Positions 8,033 to 17,397 of a stretch of 64,000 nt of DNA are shown here, piece after piece. A program made the position numbers and the translations under genes. The notes beneath the pieces were generated by a model. The model had not been told where the DNA came from. It was given only the letters and a program-made list of their open reading frames with translations, and did not search any database. Origin of the DNA: Anaerolineales bacterium (GTDB lineage Bacteria; Chloroflexota; Anaerolineae; Anaerolineales; UBA11579); assembly GCA_019637675.1 (NCBI GenBank), contig JAHBVE010000001.1:186001-250000 (forward strand), given 5' to 3'. Position 1 is the stretch's first letter. Each line of letters opens with the position of its first letter.

Positions 8033-10617
8033 TAGCTCAGGTCTCCCTTACCGTCTCGCGTGTAGTGTATCAAGGCTGCCGCAATGGCAGTGTGTTCCGG
8101 CTGGCTCAGATCCGGGTCCGCCGCCAGCAGGCTCTCGGCCTGCCGGCGGGCTTTGTCGATCAGGCGCGTATCCGTCAGCATGGCCAGCTGCAGGTCGCCG
8201 AAGCCGGCCTGCGCCATCCCCATGAACTGGCCCGGCCCGCGCTGCTGCAAGTCGATCTCGGCCAGCAAGAAGCCATCATGCGTGCGCGCCAGCGCGGTCA
8301 GGCGCTCGTTTTCCATCGCGTCTTCGCTGTCCGGCACCAGGATGCAGTAGGCCTGGTCGCTGCCGCGGCCTACCCGGCCGCGCAGTTGGTGCAGCTGCGC
8401 CAGGCCGAAGCGGTTGGCGCCCTCGATCAGCATGACCGTGGCGTTGGGCACGTCCACGCCCACCTCGATCACGGTGGTGGAGACCAGCACATCCGTCTTG
8501 CCATCCCGGAAGGCGCTCATCACCTTGTCCTTGTCCTCGGCGTTCATGCGGCCGTGCAGCAAGCCTAATTTTAGTTGCGGAAAGACATCCTTGCTCAGCC
8601 GGGCATGCTCGGCCACCGCAGCCTTGGTTAGCGAGCTTTCGCCCTCTTCGATGAGTGGGTAGATGACGAAGGCCTGCCGCCCGGCCGCGGCTTCCTGACG
8701 GATGTAGTTGTAGGCGCGCTCTACCTGGCGCGGCGCCATTACATGCGTGCTGACCTGCTGGCGGCCCGGCGGCAGCTCGCCGATCACACTGACGTCAAGG
8801 TCGCCGTATAGCGTGAGGGCCAGCGAGCGCGGGATCGGCGTGGCGCTCATCACCAGCAGGTGCGGATTGTTGCCCTTGCTGCGCAGGGCGGCGCGCTGGC
8901 CCACGCCGAAGCGGTGCTGCTCGTCAATCACGATCAGCTCCAGCGCATCGAAGACCACCGGGTCTTCGATGAGCGTGTGCGTGCCGATGATGAGCTTGAT
9001 GCGCCCATCGGCCAGGCCGGCTTTGATCTCGTCCTTCTCGGGCTTACTGGTGGCGCCGATCATCAGGCGGATCTCGCCCGGCGCCAGCGGGCCGCCTTCG
9101 CCGGCGAGCAGCTTGCTCAGGCTGGCGTAGTGCTGCTCGGCCAGGATGCTGGTGGGCGCCATCAGCGCCGCCTGGGCGCCGCCGGCGGCCACCAGCGCCA
9201 TGCACAGCGCTGCCACCACGGTCTTGCCCGAGCCGACATCGCCTTGCAGCAAGCGGTTCATCGGGCGGCCGGAAGCCATATCGCCCAGCAGGTCCGCCAG
9301 GGCGGTCTGCTGGGCCGCGGTGAGCGTGTAGGGCAGCCGCGCCGTCTGGGCTTCCAGCCAGCTGGCCGCGGGGGTGAACTGGCGGGCGGTCTCGCCCTGC
9401 CAGATGCGTTTCTGGATGAGCACGGCCAGCTGCAGCAGGAACAGCTCGTTGAAGGCCAGGCGCAGCTTGGCCGCCTCGAGCTGCTCTTGCGAGTCGGGGA
9501 AGTGCACTTGCTGCAGCGCATCCGCGTACGGCAGCAGGCCGGCGCTGGTCAGCAGCCTGGCGGGCAGCATGTCGGGCAGGCGCGGGGCCCAGTAGCTGAC
9601 CACCTTCTTCATCAAACCGCGCAGCCAGCGCTGGCGGATGTCGGCGGTGAGCGGATAGACCGGCACGATGCGGTTGGTGTGCTGGGTATCCGCGGCGGCC
9701 TCCTCATCCTCCACCAACTCCCATTCGGGGCTGCTGAGGGTCAGGCGGCCGAGGTACTGGTCGATCTTGCCGGAGAGGACGACCTCGTCGCCCTCGCGGA
9801 AGTTCTTGTACATCCACGGCTGGTTGAACCAGATGGCGCGCAGGGCCGCCGTGCCGTCATCCACCACGATCTCGAAGACCTGCTTGCCGCGCGGCGGCCC
9901 GTGGCGGCTCTTGCTCTTGACCGTGCCGATGACCGTGACCACCTGGCCATACTTGAGCTGCCGGATGGGCAGCAGCTGACTGTAGTCGTCGTAGCGGCGC
10001 GGGAAGTGATACAGCATGTCGCCCAGGGTGTAGATGCCTAGCTTCTCCAGCCGCTCGGCGTTGACCGGGCCGACTCCGGTCAGCACCGTGGTGCTGGCGT
10101 CCAGCGCGGCCGGCTCGCCTTCGATCTTGGCGCGCCGCGCCGCCGGCTTGCTGCGCTGGGCTGCGCCCTTGGCGGCGGGTTTGGGGGCAGGGGGGTCTTC
10201 GCTCTTGGGCGCTTTTGCCGCCCGCTTCTTGGGTGCCGCCGGAGCAGTCTTCTTGCCCCGGGCGGCTTTTTTGGCCGGGGTCGGCGTCTCGCGTTTGGCT
10301 ACCGGCGCCCGCCGGACTTGAAAGCTCTGCGTGTTGGCGCGTCCACTGCCTGGGGCAGTGTTCGTTCCAGTTTCGCGCTCAATGCGCGCCCACACATTGT
10401 TGATGGCTACGGCGCGGTATTCGGGTTCAAGGGTGTCGTAATTGCGCAGCTGGGCCACGATCGTGTGTACGAGCGGTTCGTTCACGTCTTCGGCGCGGGC
10501 TTCGGCAGCCCAGCCGGGCAGCATTTGCTCCAAGCCGCCGATGACGGCACGGTTGTCGTATTGGCGCTTGGCTTCCAGGGAAAAGATCTTCCTCAGTTTG
10601 CTGAGGGAAGGTTGCAT
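8032..10617 (-). CDS. recG: ATP-dependent DNA helicase RecG with long N-terminal extension
   Basis: RecG remodels stalled replication forks and Holliday junctions. The 861-residue protein is about 170 residues longer than the common form. An extra N-terminal region includes a Lys/Ala/Pro-rich low-complexity linker (about 103-165). The wedge/OB region follows, then the helicase core with Walker A GDVGSGKT (about 456-463), DEQHRFG (about 563) and MSATPIPR, and the C-terminal QLRGRVGRG motif. A TAGAAT box ends 6 nt upstream of the ATG, pointing to a leaderless transcript that continues into coaD. The extension may bind DNA through its basic residues, which is inference. Confidence 0.95.
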   Translation of the reverse strand: MQPSLSKLRKIFSLEAKRQYDNRAVIGGLEQMLPGWAAEARAEDVNEPLVHTIVAQLRNYDTLEPEYRAVAINNVWARIERETGTNTAPGSGRANTQSFQVRRAPVAKRETPTPAKKAARGKKTAPAAPKKRAAKAPKSEDPPAPKPAAKGAAQRSKPAARRAKIEGEPAALDASTTVLTGVGPVNAERLEKLGIYTLGDMLYHFPRRYDDYSQLLPIRQLKYGQVVTVIGTVKSKSRHGPPRGKQVFEIVVDDGTAALRAIWFNQPWMYKNFREGDEVVLSGKIDQYLGRLTLSSPEWELVEDEEAAADTQHTNRIVPVYPLTADIRQRWLRGLMKKVVSYWAPRLPDMLPARLLTSAGLLPYADALQQVHFPDSQEQLEAAKLRLAFNELFLLQLAVLIQKRIWQGETARQFTPAASWLEAQTARLPYTLTAAQQTALADLLGDMASGRPMNRLLQGDVGSGKTVVAALCMALVAAGGAQAALMAPTSILAEQHYASLSKLLAGEGGPLAPGEIRLMIGATSKPEKDEIKAGLADGRIKLIIGTHTLIEDPVVFDALELIVIDEQHRFGVGQRAALRSKGNNPHLLVMSATPIPRSLALTLYGDLDVSVIGELPPGRQQVSTHVMAPRQVERAYNYIRQEAAAGRQAFVIYPLIEEGESSLTKAAVAEHARLSKDVFPQLKLGLLHGRMNAEDKDKVMSAFRDGKTDVLVSTTVIEVGVDVPNATVMLIEGANRFGLAQLHQLRGRVGRGSDQAYCILVPDSEDAMENERLTALARTHDGFLLAEIDLQQRGPGQFMGMAQAGFGDLQLAMLTDTRLIDKARRQAESLLAADPDLSQPEHTAIAAALIHYTRDGKGDLS

Positions 10618-10642
10618 TACCCTATTCTAACAGTCGGGGAGG

Positions 10643-11485
10643 CTACGAAGCTCGGATCGCGAACAAGCCCAGCGAGCGCGGCCCGATGAAGCTGGCCAGC
10701 GGGGCATTGATGATCTGCTCGCTGATGGGCGTGGTGTGGCCTTCTTCGGCCAGGCGCTCCCGCAGGGCTCGCGTCTCGGCCTCAAAGGCCGGCGAGCCCT
10801 GCAGCAGGGCAATGTGGCTCAGGTCGGTGAACTCTGAGAGGAACTCGTGCATCACATCCACCAGCTGGCGCGGGTTGCGCGCCTTCTGGGTAGGCACCAG
10901 CTGGCCGTTGTCGAGCGTGAAGACCTGCAGGATCTCGAGATACTCACCGACCACGGCCTGGCTGTGGTTGACCTGGCCGCTGCGCTCCAGATAGCTGAGC
11001 CCGGGCACGCACAGCATGCCGAACACGCGCGGCAGCAGGCCGCGCACATGCAGGTCGAGCTCGGCCAGGGGCATGCCGCTGGCGCTGGCGGCAGCCGCCG
11101 CCTGCACCAGCAGGCCAAGCCCCAGCGAGATGTTGAGGCTGTCCAGCACGCGCACCGGCACTTTGCCGTGCACTGCGCCGGCGGCGGCCTGGGCTTCTTC
11201 TTCGCTTGGGCTGAAGTGGTTGGAATGCAGGAGCACCAGCACGCCCTCGTGCTGCTGGCCCAGCTGGCGGTATAGCGTTTCCAGCTCAGCGGCGCGGGGC
11301 GGCACCAGGCGCGGCACCGGCTCGGCGCCGCGCAAACTGGGCGGGAAGTGGCTGGCTTTCAGGCGCTCCACGCCGGCTGGCAGCTTGGGCTGCCAGCCCG
11401 GCGAGAGGATATGCACCAGCTCCCGCCCGGGGAAGACCGGGCTGGGAAACGAGACGGTGCTGTCAGTGACGATGGCGACGGGCAT
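10643..11485 (-). CDS. DegV family protein (fatty-acid-binding FakB-like)
   Basis: A 280-residue DegV-fold protein beginning MPVAIVTDSTVSF, with the family's DST motif at residues 8-10 and a C-terminal GPRSLGLF segment in place of the common GPG.GV. DegV/FakB proteins carry an exogenous fatty acid for phosphorylation by FakA. The gene directly follows fakA on the same strand (15-nt gap), the expected partnership. Several residues typical of FakB lipid binding look changed, so ligand identity is uncertain. It ends just 25 nt before the recG start codon and has no visible terminator. Confidence 0.85.
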   Translation of the reverse strand: MPVAIVTDSTVSFPSPVFPGRELVHILSPGWQPKLPAGVERLKASHFPPSLRGAEPVPRLVPPRAAELETLYRQLGQQHEGVLVLLHSNHFSPSEEEAQAAAGAVHGKVPVRVLDSLNISLGLGLLVQAAAAASASGMPLAELDLHVRGLLPRVFGMLCVPGLSYLERSGQVNHSQAVVGEYLEILQVFTLDNGQLVPTQKARNPRQLVDVMHEFLSEFTDLSHIALLQGSPAFEAETRALRERLAEEGHTTPISEQIINAPLASFIGPRSLGLFAIRAS

Positions 11486-11500
11486 GCCAGGGCAGGGCGC

Positions 11501-13189
11501 TTATTCCGCAGCGAAGATGAACTGGTAGTGCGGTTGCCCGCCGTGCTGCACTTCGATCTCCTGGTCAGGGTACGCCTGGCGGATGGTGTTAGCCACCGAT
11601 TCGGCCACCTGGGCATCTACCTCTTCGCCGTAGAAGATCGAAAGCACTTCCATGTCTTCAAACTTCATCTCTTTGAGCAGGGACAGGCTGGCCTTCTCCA
11701 CATCCTCAGCGGCCACCTTGAGCTTGCCATTGTGTAGGCCGATGATCTGACCGTCTTTCACCTTCACGCCGTCCAGCTCTACGCTGCGCGTGGCGGTGGT
11801 CACCTCGCCGGTTTGCACGGCGGCAGCCGCCTTGCGCATGGCTTCGCTCACCGGCTCCAGCTCGCCGGTGGGGTCCCACACCAGCATGGCCGCGAGGCCT
11901 TGCGGCACGCTGGTGGTGGGCAGCACCACGGCGTCCTTCACCGTCAGCTCGGCGGCCGATTGGGCCGCCAGGGCGATATTCTTGTTGTTGGGCAGGATCA
12001 CGACCTTGTCGGTGGGCAGGTTCTCGAACGATTTCAGAATATCGGCCGTGCTGGGGTTCATGGTCTGGCCGCCTTCAATGATGGCCGCCACGCCCAGATC
12101 GGCAAAATGGCGCGCAATCCCCGCGCCGGGGGCCACCGCCACCACGGCGATCTGGCCGGGGGCGATCGGGCGCACGGTGTATTCGCCGCGGCCCTTGGCC
12201 TGGGCGGTGATGTCATCCATCTGGGCCATCAGGTTCTCGATGGCCACATTGGTCACCGTGCCGAGGGTCATGATGTAGTCGATCGGCTCGTAGCGCTTCT
12301 CGGTCGGCACGTGAATATGCATGCGGAACATGCCTTCGCCTTCGCCCACCTGGATGGACGTGCCCATCTTCTCCAGCTCGGCGTAGAACGCCGGCAGGGT
12401 CAGCTCGCCGTTGGGGCGGAAGTCCACGACCACTTCGTAGTCCTGGCCTTCCTCCACAGCCTCGAGCGAATTCTCGAGGTTGAGCGAGGCGATGGGAGCG
12501 ATGATGCTCTCGGCCTGGCGCACCTGCTGGCCGCGCACCCAGCGCAGCATGCCTTCGATGAGGAAATACAAGCCCTTGCCGCCCGAGTCGACCACGCCGG
12601 CTTCCTTGAGGATCGGCAGCAGCTCCGGCGTGTGCCGCACCGAGGCGTCAGCCGCCTTCAGCACCGATTCGAGCAGTTGGATCGGGTCTTTCACGCCGCT
12701 GGCAATGGCTTCTTCGGCTGCGGTGGCCATGTCCTTGGACACGGTCAGGATCGTGCCTTCCACCGGGCGTACCACACCCTTGTAGGCCGTATCGCGTGAT
12801 TCGCTGAAGCCGCGCGCCAGGTCTTCGGCGGTCAGCAGGTCTTTGCCATCCGCGGCGCGGGCAAAGCCGCGCCACAGCTGCGAGAGGATGACGCCGGAGT
12901 TGCCGCGCGCCCCCATCAGCGCGCCGCGGGCGACCGCCTCCAGCACTTTGCCGGCGCTCTGCTCAGCCGTCTTGTGCATCTCTTCGATGGCTGATTTCAT
13001 GGTCAGCACCATGTTGGTGCCGGTGTCGCCATCCGGCACCGGGAAGACGTTGAGGGCGTTGACAGACTGTTTGTTGGCTTCCAGCCAGCCAAAGGCGGCC
13101 AGCGCCAGGCTGCGTACGCCGTTGCCGTCAACAGGGCGGTGCTGCAAGATGGTGGCTCGGTGGGCGCGTTCTTGTGTAAGTTCTGACAT
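11501..13189 (-). CDS. fakA: DAK2-domain fatty acid kinase FakA-like
   Basis: A 562-residue protein with an N-terminal DAK2 (DhaL-like) kinase domain. It carries the Mg-ATP motif NVFPVPDGDTGTNM (residues 47-60) and MGARGNSGVILSQ (92-104). Middle and C-terminal domains follow, with NNKNI and TTSVPQGLAAML motifs typical of the YloV/FakA group. FakA phosphorylates fatty acids bound to FakB for entry into phospholipid synthesis. Asp23 upstream and DegV downstream are the usual neighbours in many Gram-positive and Chloroflexota genomes. High confidence in the family; the fatty-acid role follows from homologues. Confidence 0.9.
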   Translation of the reverse strand: MSELTQERAHRATILQHRPVDGNGVRSLALAAFGWLEANKQSVNALNVFPVPDGDTGTNMVLTMKSAIEEMHKTAEQSAGKVLEAVARGALMGARGNSGVILSQLWRGFARAADGKDLLTAEDLARGFSESRDTAYKGVVRPVEGTILTVSKDMATAAEEAIASGVKDPIQLLESVLKAADASVRHTPELLPILKEAGVVDSGGKGLYFLIEGMLRWVRGQQVRQAESIIAPIASLNLENSLEAVEEGQDYEVVVDFRPNGELTLPAFYAELEKMGTSIQVGEGEGMFRMHIHVPTEKRYEPIDYIMTLGTVTNVAIENLMAQMDDITAQAKGRGEYTVRPIAPGQIAVVAVAPGAGIARHFADLGVAAIIEGGQTMNPSTADILKSFENLPTDKVVILPNNKNIALAAQSAAELTVKDAVVLPTTSVPQGLAAMLVWDPTGELEPVSEAMRKAAAAVQTGEVTTATRSVELDGVKVKDGQIIGLHNGKLKVAAEDVEKASLSLLKEMKFEDMEVLSIFYGEEVDAQVAESVANTIRQAYPDQEIEVQHGGQPHYQFIFAAE

Positions 13190-13218
13190 GGATGATTCCT
13201 GCTTCTCTCTGCTGAATT

Positions 13219-13572
13219 TTAGTCTGCGCTGACGCGCAGGCCCTGCACATGCACATTGACATGCTGGATCGGTAGGCCCAGCGCCTTCTCTACGCTGTAG
13301 CGCACGGTCTGCGCCACACTGGCGGCGATGGTCTTGATGTTGGTGCCGTATTCCACCACGATGTAGATATCAATATTGATGGCGCCCTCGTCGTAGCTGA
13401 CCTCGATGCCGTGAGTCGGGTCCTTGACGATGAAATTGCTGACGCCATCCAGAAAGTTCTTGGCGGCCAGGCCCACCACGCCGTAGGATTGCACGGCGGC
13501 CTGGTAGGCGATGGTGGCGATGGCGCGGGGCGAAACCTGGATGCTGCCGTGGGGAGCGTTGTCTGCGGTCAT
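13219..13572 (-). CDS. Asp23/Gls24 family envelope stress response protein
   Basis: A 117-residue protein with the Asp23 pattern: GSIQVSPRAIATIAYQAAVQSYGVVGLAAK, then VSYDEGAINIDIYIVVEYGTNIKTIAASVAQTVRYSVEKALG and the closing VNVHVQGL. Members are small cytoplasmic or membrane-associated proteins implicated in cell-envelope homeostasis. In this context (rpe - asp23 - fakA - degV) it is the usual fakA neighbour (amaP/yloU-like). It lacks the Lys-rich tail of staphylococcal Asp23. Nine nt separate it from the rpe stop. Confidence 0.9.
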   Translation of the reverse strand: MTADNAPHGSIQVSPRAIATIAYQAAVQSYGVVGLAAKNFLDGVSNFIVKDPTHGIEVSYDEGAINIDIYIVVEYGTNIKTIAASVAQTVRYSVEKALGLPIQHVNVHVQGLRVSAD

Positions 13573-13581
13573 TATGTTGTC

Positions 13582-14259
13582 CTAGTGTTGGGCTACAAGG
13601 GCGGCGTTGCGCAGGGCATGCACCCCGGCGGCGATCCCTTGCGGATGGGCGAAGATGGCGTTGCCGGCCACGAAGGCCTGGCCGCCGGCGGCGTGGGCGG
13701 CCGGCAGGGTGCTGGCGTCTATGCCGCCGTCCAGTTGGATGAGGGTGTCCAGCCCGCGCTCGGCGATGGCCGCCTGCAGCTGGCGCACTTTCTCCAGGCT
13801 GTCTGGCATGAAGGCCTGGCCGGAGCGGCCGGGGTTCACGCTCATCACCAGGATGATGTCGGCCTGGTCAAGATAGGGCAGCACGCGCTCAACCGGCGTG
13901 GGCGGGTTGAGCGCCAGGCCGGCCTTGCAGCCCAGGGCGCGGATGGCGGCCAGGCTGGCGGCCGGGTCTGGGCTGGCTTCGACATGGATGTGGATGTGGT
14001 TGGCGCCCGCCTCAGCAAAGGAGGCCAGCATGCCATCCGGGGACTGCACCATCAGGTGCACATCCAGCGGCAGCTGGCTGTGCTGGCGGCAGACCCGGGT
14101 AACTTGCTGGCCCATGGTGATGGGCGGCACGAAGTGCCCGTCCATCACGTCAATATGCAGCCAGTCCGCCCCGGCCTGCTCGGCTTCGGCGATCTGCTCG
14201 GCTAAATAGCCAAAATCTGCACTGAGGATGGATGGGGCAATGATTGGCTTGGACGCCAT
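13582..14259 (-). CDS. rpe: Ribulose-phosphate 3-epimerase
   Basis: Rpe interconverts ribulose 5-phosphate and xylulose 5-phosphate in the pentose phosphate pathway. The 225-residue TIM barrel is full length: APSILSADF (8-16), metal and catalytic residues in HIDVMDGHFVP (His35, Asp37), DVHLM (His68), VNPGRSGQ, and the phosphate-binding DGGID near residue 178. TATAAT at 14266-14271 lies 6 nt before the ATG, marking the likely leaderless start of the rpe-asp23-fakA-degV transcript. Confidence 0.96.
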   Translation of the reverse strand: MASKPIIAPSILSADFGYLAEQIAEAEQAGADWLHIDVMDGHFVPPITMGQQVTRVCRQHSQLPLDVHLMVQSPDGMLASFAEAGANHIHIHVEASPDPAASLAAIRALGCKAGLALNPPTPVERVLPYLDQADIILVMSVNPGRSGQAFMPDSLEKVRQLQAAIAERGLDTLIQLDGGIDASTLPAAHAAGGQAFVAGNAIFAHPQGIAAGVHALRNAALVAQH

Positions 14260-14452
14260 TGGAAAATTATAACTGAGGCCTCAGCCGCCATTTGTCAGAT
14301 GAAAATGCTGCCTCAAACCCTTGATTTAACCCTCAAACTGACCACCCAGCGCACAGGCTGGAGTACAACCAGGGCATGTCGGCTGCCAGCAAAAAGTTGT
14401 TAGTAATAAGTTTTGACCCCCTCCCACTTTCGCGCAATAACTTCTTTAACCG

Positions 14453-15298
14453 TCAATCAAACCAAAAATACCTCCAGTGTGGATGGGGGCTGTCATGGAC
14501 GGCATACCAGCCCTGGCTTGGCTCCGTCACTTCGGGCGGCGCAAGCAGCCACGCCGTATGGCTAAAAACCCGATGCTCGTCGAGCGGATTGTAGACGACC
14601 CATTCGCGCGTGCCGAAACGGTCGAGCAGGAATCTTGGCTGCTCGAACGAGAGATTGTACGTATCGCCCTGGGGGACATAGATATAGCGTTCGACCCCCA
14701 CGACATCCGGATAGTAGTCCCTGTTCTGGGCTTGGAGCGAGATGGGGTATTGACCATGACTGGTGTGATACTGCTCAATGTCTTCGATGAACACGTTGGC
14801 GTTTGCAATGGCGCGGTCTCTACTCGCCTGCGTCATCGGCCTGGCAAGAACCAACTGAGCGGCGAGAATGAGTACGGGCAGGCACACGAGGTACACCGGC
14901 GCGGGATGAAACTCGCTGTTCTCGGCGCGTCGCAGGCGTTTCAACCCCGGTATCAACTGAACGAGGATGTAGACCCAAACGGCGAGCGTCAGTATGCCAA
15001 ACGCGTTGCCGATGCTGAGCGTTGCGAACAAAGCCAGAACGAGGGCGACAAACGTGCCTACGGCCGTGCTCAACACTGAAAGTGCGAACCCGAACCGCGG
15101 CATTGCCAGCCACAGCAGGCCGCCTGGCACAAGCGCCAGCCCGACGACCCCGAATACCTGCACCATCGTCGAGAGCGGGAACGCCAGGCGGTCATATCCA
15201 CCCGGCAGGAATGGATAGGCCATGCCAAAAATGGCGATCGTAGCGATACCGAGGATCAGCGCTAGGTGTTTGGCGATCTTGCCCTTTGAGGGGTTCAT
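14453..15298 (-). CDS. Membrane protein of unknown function
   Basis: A 281-residue protein with four or five predicted transmembrane helices in its first half (about 10-150). A soluble domain (about 160-281) contains TQASRDRAIANANVFIEDIEQYHTSHGQYP, a pattern like the start of type II pseudopilin globular domains, where small proteins fold on a 'Y....G.YP' helix. An in-frame TTG at 15331, 10 nt after the kinase stop, would add 11 residues. The ATG at 15298 is preferred here but has no clear ribosome site either. It follows the serine/threonine kinase on the same strand and may be co-transcribed with it. I do not recognise the family. The spacer 14260-14452 shows nothing supportable. Confidence 0.6.
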   Translation of the reverse strand: MNPSKGKIAKHLALILGIATIAIFGMAYPFLPGGYDRLAFPLSTMVQVFGVVGLALVPGGLLWLAMPRFGFALSVLSTAVGTFVALVLALFATLSIGNAFGILTLAVWVYILVQLIPGLKRLRRAENSEFHPAPVYLVCLPVLILAAQLVLARPMTQASRDRAIANANVFIEDIEQYHTSHGQYPISLQAQNRDYYPDVVGVERYIYVPQGDTYNLSFEQPRFLLDRFGTREWVVYNPLDEHRVFSHTAWLLAPPEVTEPSQGWYAVHDSPHPHWRYFWFD

Positions 15299-15340
15299 AA
15301 GTGGGGCGCGTTGCTTAGCGCGGCTACCCAAACGCTCTTA

Positions 15341-16363
15341 TTACTGGATCGGCGGGTTATAGACCAGATACACCCACATCCAGAACGGCAGCAGCCCGCC
15401 AACCGCCAGGGCAGCCAGCAGAGCCAGCCCCACCGCCACCCAGTCGGTCTTGGTCTGGGTTTTTGGCTCCGGCTGCAGGTCGCTGGCCGCCAGCGGGCCG
15501 AGGGTGGGCGCATCCGGCGCTCGTTCGGCGGCGGCTGCCTGGGGCGCCGCAAAGGTCAGCAGCACGCGGCCCAGCTGGTCAGCGGCCCGGTAGCGGGCCG
15601 AAGGCTCCTTCGAGAGCACCTTGAGCATGATCTCGTTGAGCGCCGGCGGGATGTTGGGGTTGAGCTGGTTGGGCGGAACGGGCTGCTCATGGCGGTGCTG
15701 CTGGCTCAGCTCAGCCGGGGTCTTGCTGGTGAAGGGCAGCTGGCCGGTGAACATCAGGTACATGATCACGCCCATGCTGTACACGTCTGAGGCGGGGGAG
15801 GGGGCGCCGCCGGCGGCCTGCTCAGGCGAGAAGTACTGCGGCGAGCCCCACACGATCTCCTGCTCCTCACGCGGGTTGATCGAGGCCAGGGCGCGGGCGA
15901 TACCGAAGTCGGTCACCTTGACCCGCCCGTCCGGCGTGACCAGGAAGTTGTGCGGCTTGATGTCGCAGTGCACCAGGCCGGCGCGGTGGGCGTAGCCCAG
16001 CCCCTTGCAGGCCTGGATCACGAGGGGGATGCCTTCTTCGAGCGAATAGACCCGCTTTTGCTTGATGAGCGTGTTCAGGTCAGTGCCGGGCACATACTCC
16101 ATGACGATGAACAAGTGCTCCTCGTCATAGCCAAAGTCATACACGGTGACGATGTTGCTGTGGCTCAGGTTGGCGGCCGCCTTGGCCTCCTGCCGGAAGC
16201 GCTCACGGAAGGCGGCGTCCTTGGAGTAATCCTCGCGCAGTACCTTGATGGCCACATCACGCTCCAGCATCAGGTCACGGCCGCGGTAGACGCTGGCCAT
16301 GCCGCCTTTTTCAAGGAAGTCTTGCAGCTGGTAACGCTTGTTGAGCAACAGTTTCTCAGACAT
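15341..16363 (-). CDS. Hanks-type serine/threonine protein kinase, C-terminal membrane anchor
   Basis: A 340-residue kinase. The Gly-rich loop is EKGGMASVYRG (18-28), with catalytic Lys40, Glu59, DFG at 152-154 and GSPQYFSPEQ. The catalytic loop is HCDIKPHN (132-139), so Cys replaces the Arg of HRD and the kinase is non-RD. A single transmembrane helix (about 305-330) lies almost at the C-terminus, so no external sensor domain is present. The start chosen is the ATG at 16363, because 66 extra upstream codons are low-quality sequence that overlaps the divergent gene. TAAAAT ends 7 nt before this ATG, a leaderless-type promoter. Confidence 0.9.
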   Translation of the reverse strand: MSEKLLLNKRYQLQDFLEKGGMASVYRGRDLMLERDVAIKVLREDYSKDAAFRERFRQEAKAAANLSHSNIVTVYDFGYDEEHLFIVMEYVPGTDLNTLIKQKRVYSLEEGIPLVIQACKGLGYAHRAGLVHCDIKPHNFLVTPDGRVKVTDFGIARALASINPREEQEIVWGSPQYFSPEQAAGGAPSPASDVYSMGVIMYLMFTGQLPFTSKTPAELSQQHRHEQPVPPNQLNPNIPPALNEIMLKVLSKEPSARYRAADQLGRVLLTFAAPQAAAAERAPDAPTLGPLAASDLQPEPKTQTKTDWVAVGLALLAALAVGGLLPFWMWVYLVYNPPIQ

Positions 16364-16405
16364 GGCTTTGATTTTATCGTAGCCAACCCGCTTGCGATGA
16401 GGCGA

Positions 16406-16434
16406 TTGACAAGTTTGGGCAATCCTCGTAGACT
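16406..16434 (+). promoter_or_regulatory. Sigma-70-type promoter of the SUMF1-domain gene
   Basis: A perfect TTGACA (16406-16411), a 17-nt spacer and TAGACT (16429-16434), 27 nt before the ATG at 16462. Confidence 0.7.
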
Positions 16435-16461
16435 GCGCTGATCGGGCGCCGGTGACCTTGC

Positions 16462-17358
16462 ATGCAACTAAAAAAACGCCCATTTTTCCCTCGTTCGTGG
16501 CTCGCCAGGCTAAAGCAGCACTTCGCACTGCGCTCGCGGCCGAGGAGCGCTGCCGCCCCACCCACTGCCCACCCCCCGCTCACGGTTGACCCCAAGCGTG
16601 CCCGGCTGCATATCCTGCTGGCCATGGCCCTTTTCGCAAGCTTGGCGCCGCTCTCCCTGTTGTTCGCCGAGGGGCGCCAAACCCTGCGCCGCGACGTACT
16701 GACCGGCAATGTGCAAGTGCGCATCCCGGCTGGTGAGTTCATCATGGGCAGTGACCTGGCGCAGGCCTGGGGCCGCGGGGTAGATACCCTGCCCGAACGC
16801 AGCGTCTACCTGGAAGAGTATTGGATCTCGCGCACGCAGGTCACCAACCGCCAATACGCGCGCTGTGTGGCCGTAGGCGCTTGCCAGATGCCGGTGGGCC
16901 ATCAATACAATCCGCACTATTACGTGGTTGCGTATGCCACCCACCCGGTGGTGTATGTCACCTGGTATGACGCCCAGGCCTATTGCGCCTGGGCCGGCGG
17001 GCGGCTGCCCACCGAAGCCGAATGGGAGAAAGCTGCCCGCGGCACAGATGGGCGCAGCTTCCCGTGGGGCGAGCAGACCGAGCGGGTTCTGCGGCTCGCC
17101 CGCGTAGAGCGCAACCCTGACACGCGCACCACTCGACCGGTGGGCTCCTATTTCATGGGCGCCAGCCCCTACGGCATCTGGGACATGGGCGGCAATGTAC
17201 GCGAATGGGTGGACGATTGGTTCGACGCCGACAGCAAGGTGCTGCGCGGCGCAGCCTGGTACGACCCGTATTTTTACGCGCTGACGTATGCGCGCCTCTC
17301 CCACGAGCCGGATTCGGCTGGCGGCGCCCGCGGCTTCCGCTGCGTCTGGGATGAGTAG
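16462..17358 (+). CDS. Membrane-anchored SUMF1 / formylglycine-generating-enzyme-like protein
   Basis: A 298-residue protein. It has a basic N-terminus, one transmembrane helix (about 50-70) and an outward-facing sulfatase-modifying-factor (FGE-sulfatase) domain. The domain runs from IPAGEFIMGSD (about 92) through RTQVTNRQYARCV, HPVVYVTWYDAQAYCAWAGGRLPTEAEWEKAARG, FPWG, ASPYGIWDMGGNVREWVDDWF and GARGFRCV at the end. Such domains occur in true formylglycine enzymes and, more often in bacteria, in kinase-linked or ligand-binding proteins. The divergent neighbour is a Ser/Thr kinase, so a signalling role is plausible. I do not see a convincing pair of copper-binding cysteines, so enzymatic activity is doubtful. 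Confidence 0.85.
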   Translation: MQLKKRPFFPRSWLARLKQHFALRSRPRSAAAPPTAHPPLTVDPKRARLHILLAMALFASLAPLSLLFAEGRQTLRRDVLTGNVQVRIPAGEFIMGSDLAQAWGRGVDTLPERSVYLEEYWISRTQVTNRQYARCVAVGACQMPVGHQYNPHYYVVAYATHPVVYVTWYDAQAYCAWAGGRLPTEAEWEKAARGTDGRSFPWGEQTERVLRLARVERNPDTRTTRPVGSYFMGASPYGIWDMGGNVREWVDDWFDADSKVLRGAAWYDPYFYALTYARLSHEPDSAGGARGFRCVWDE

Positions 17359-17397
17359 CGCCCCGCGCGCCATTCCGCCCCGCCGCGTAGTATCCTT

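Noticed and set aside
16364..16561. N-terminal extension of the STPK to 16561
   Set aside because: Overlaps the divergent SUMF1 gene; the kinase fold starts at 16363 with a -10 box just before it.
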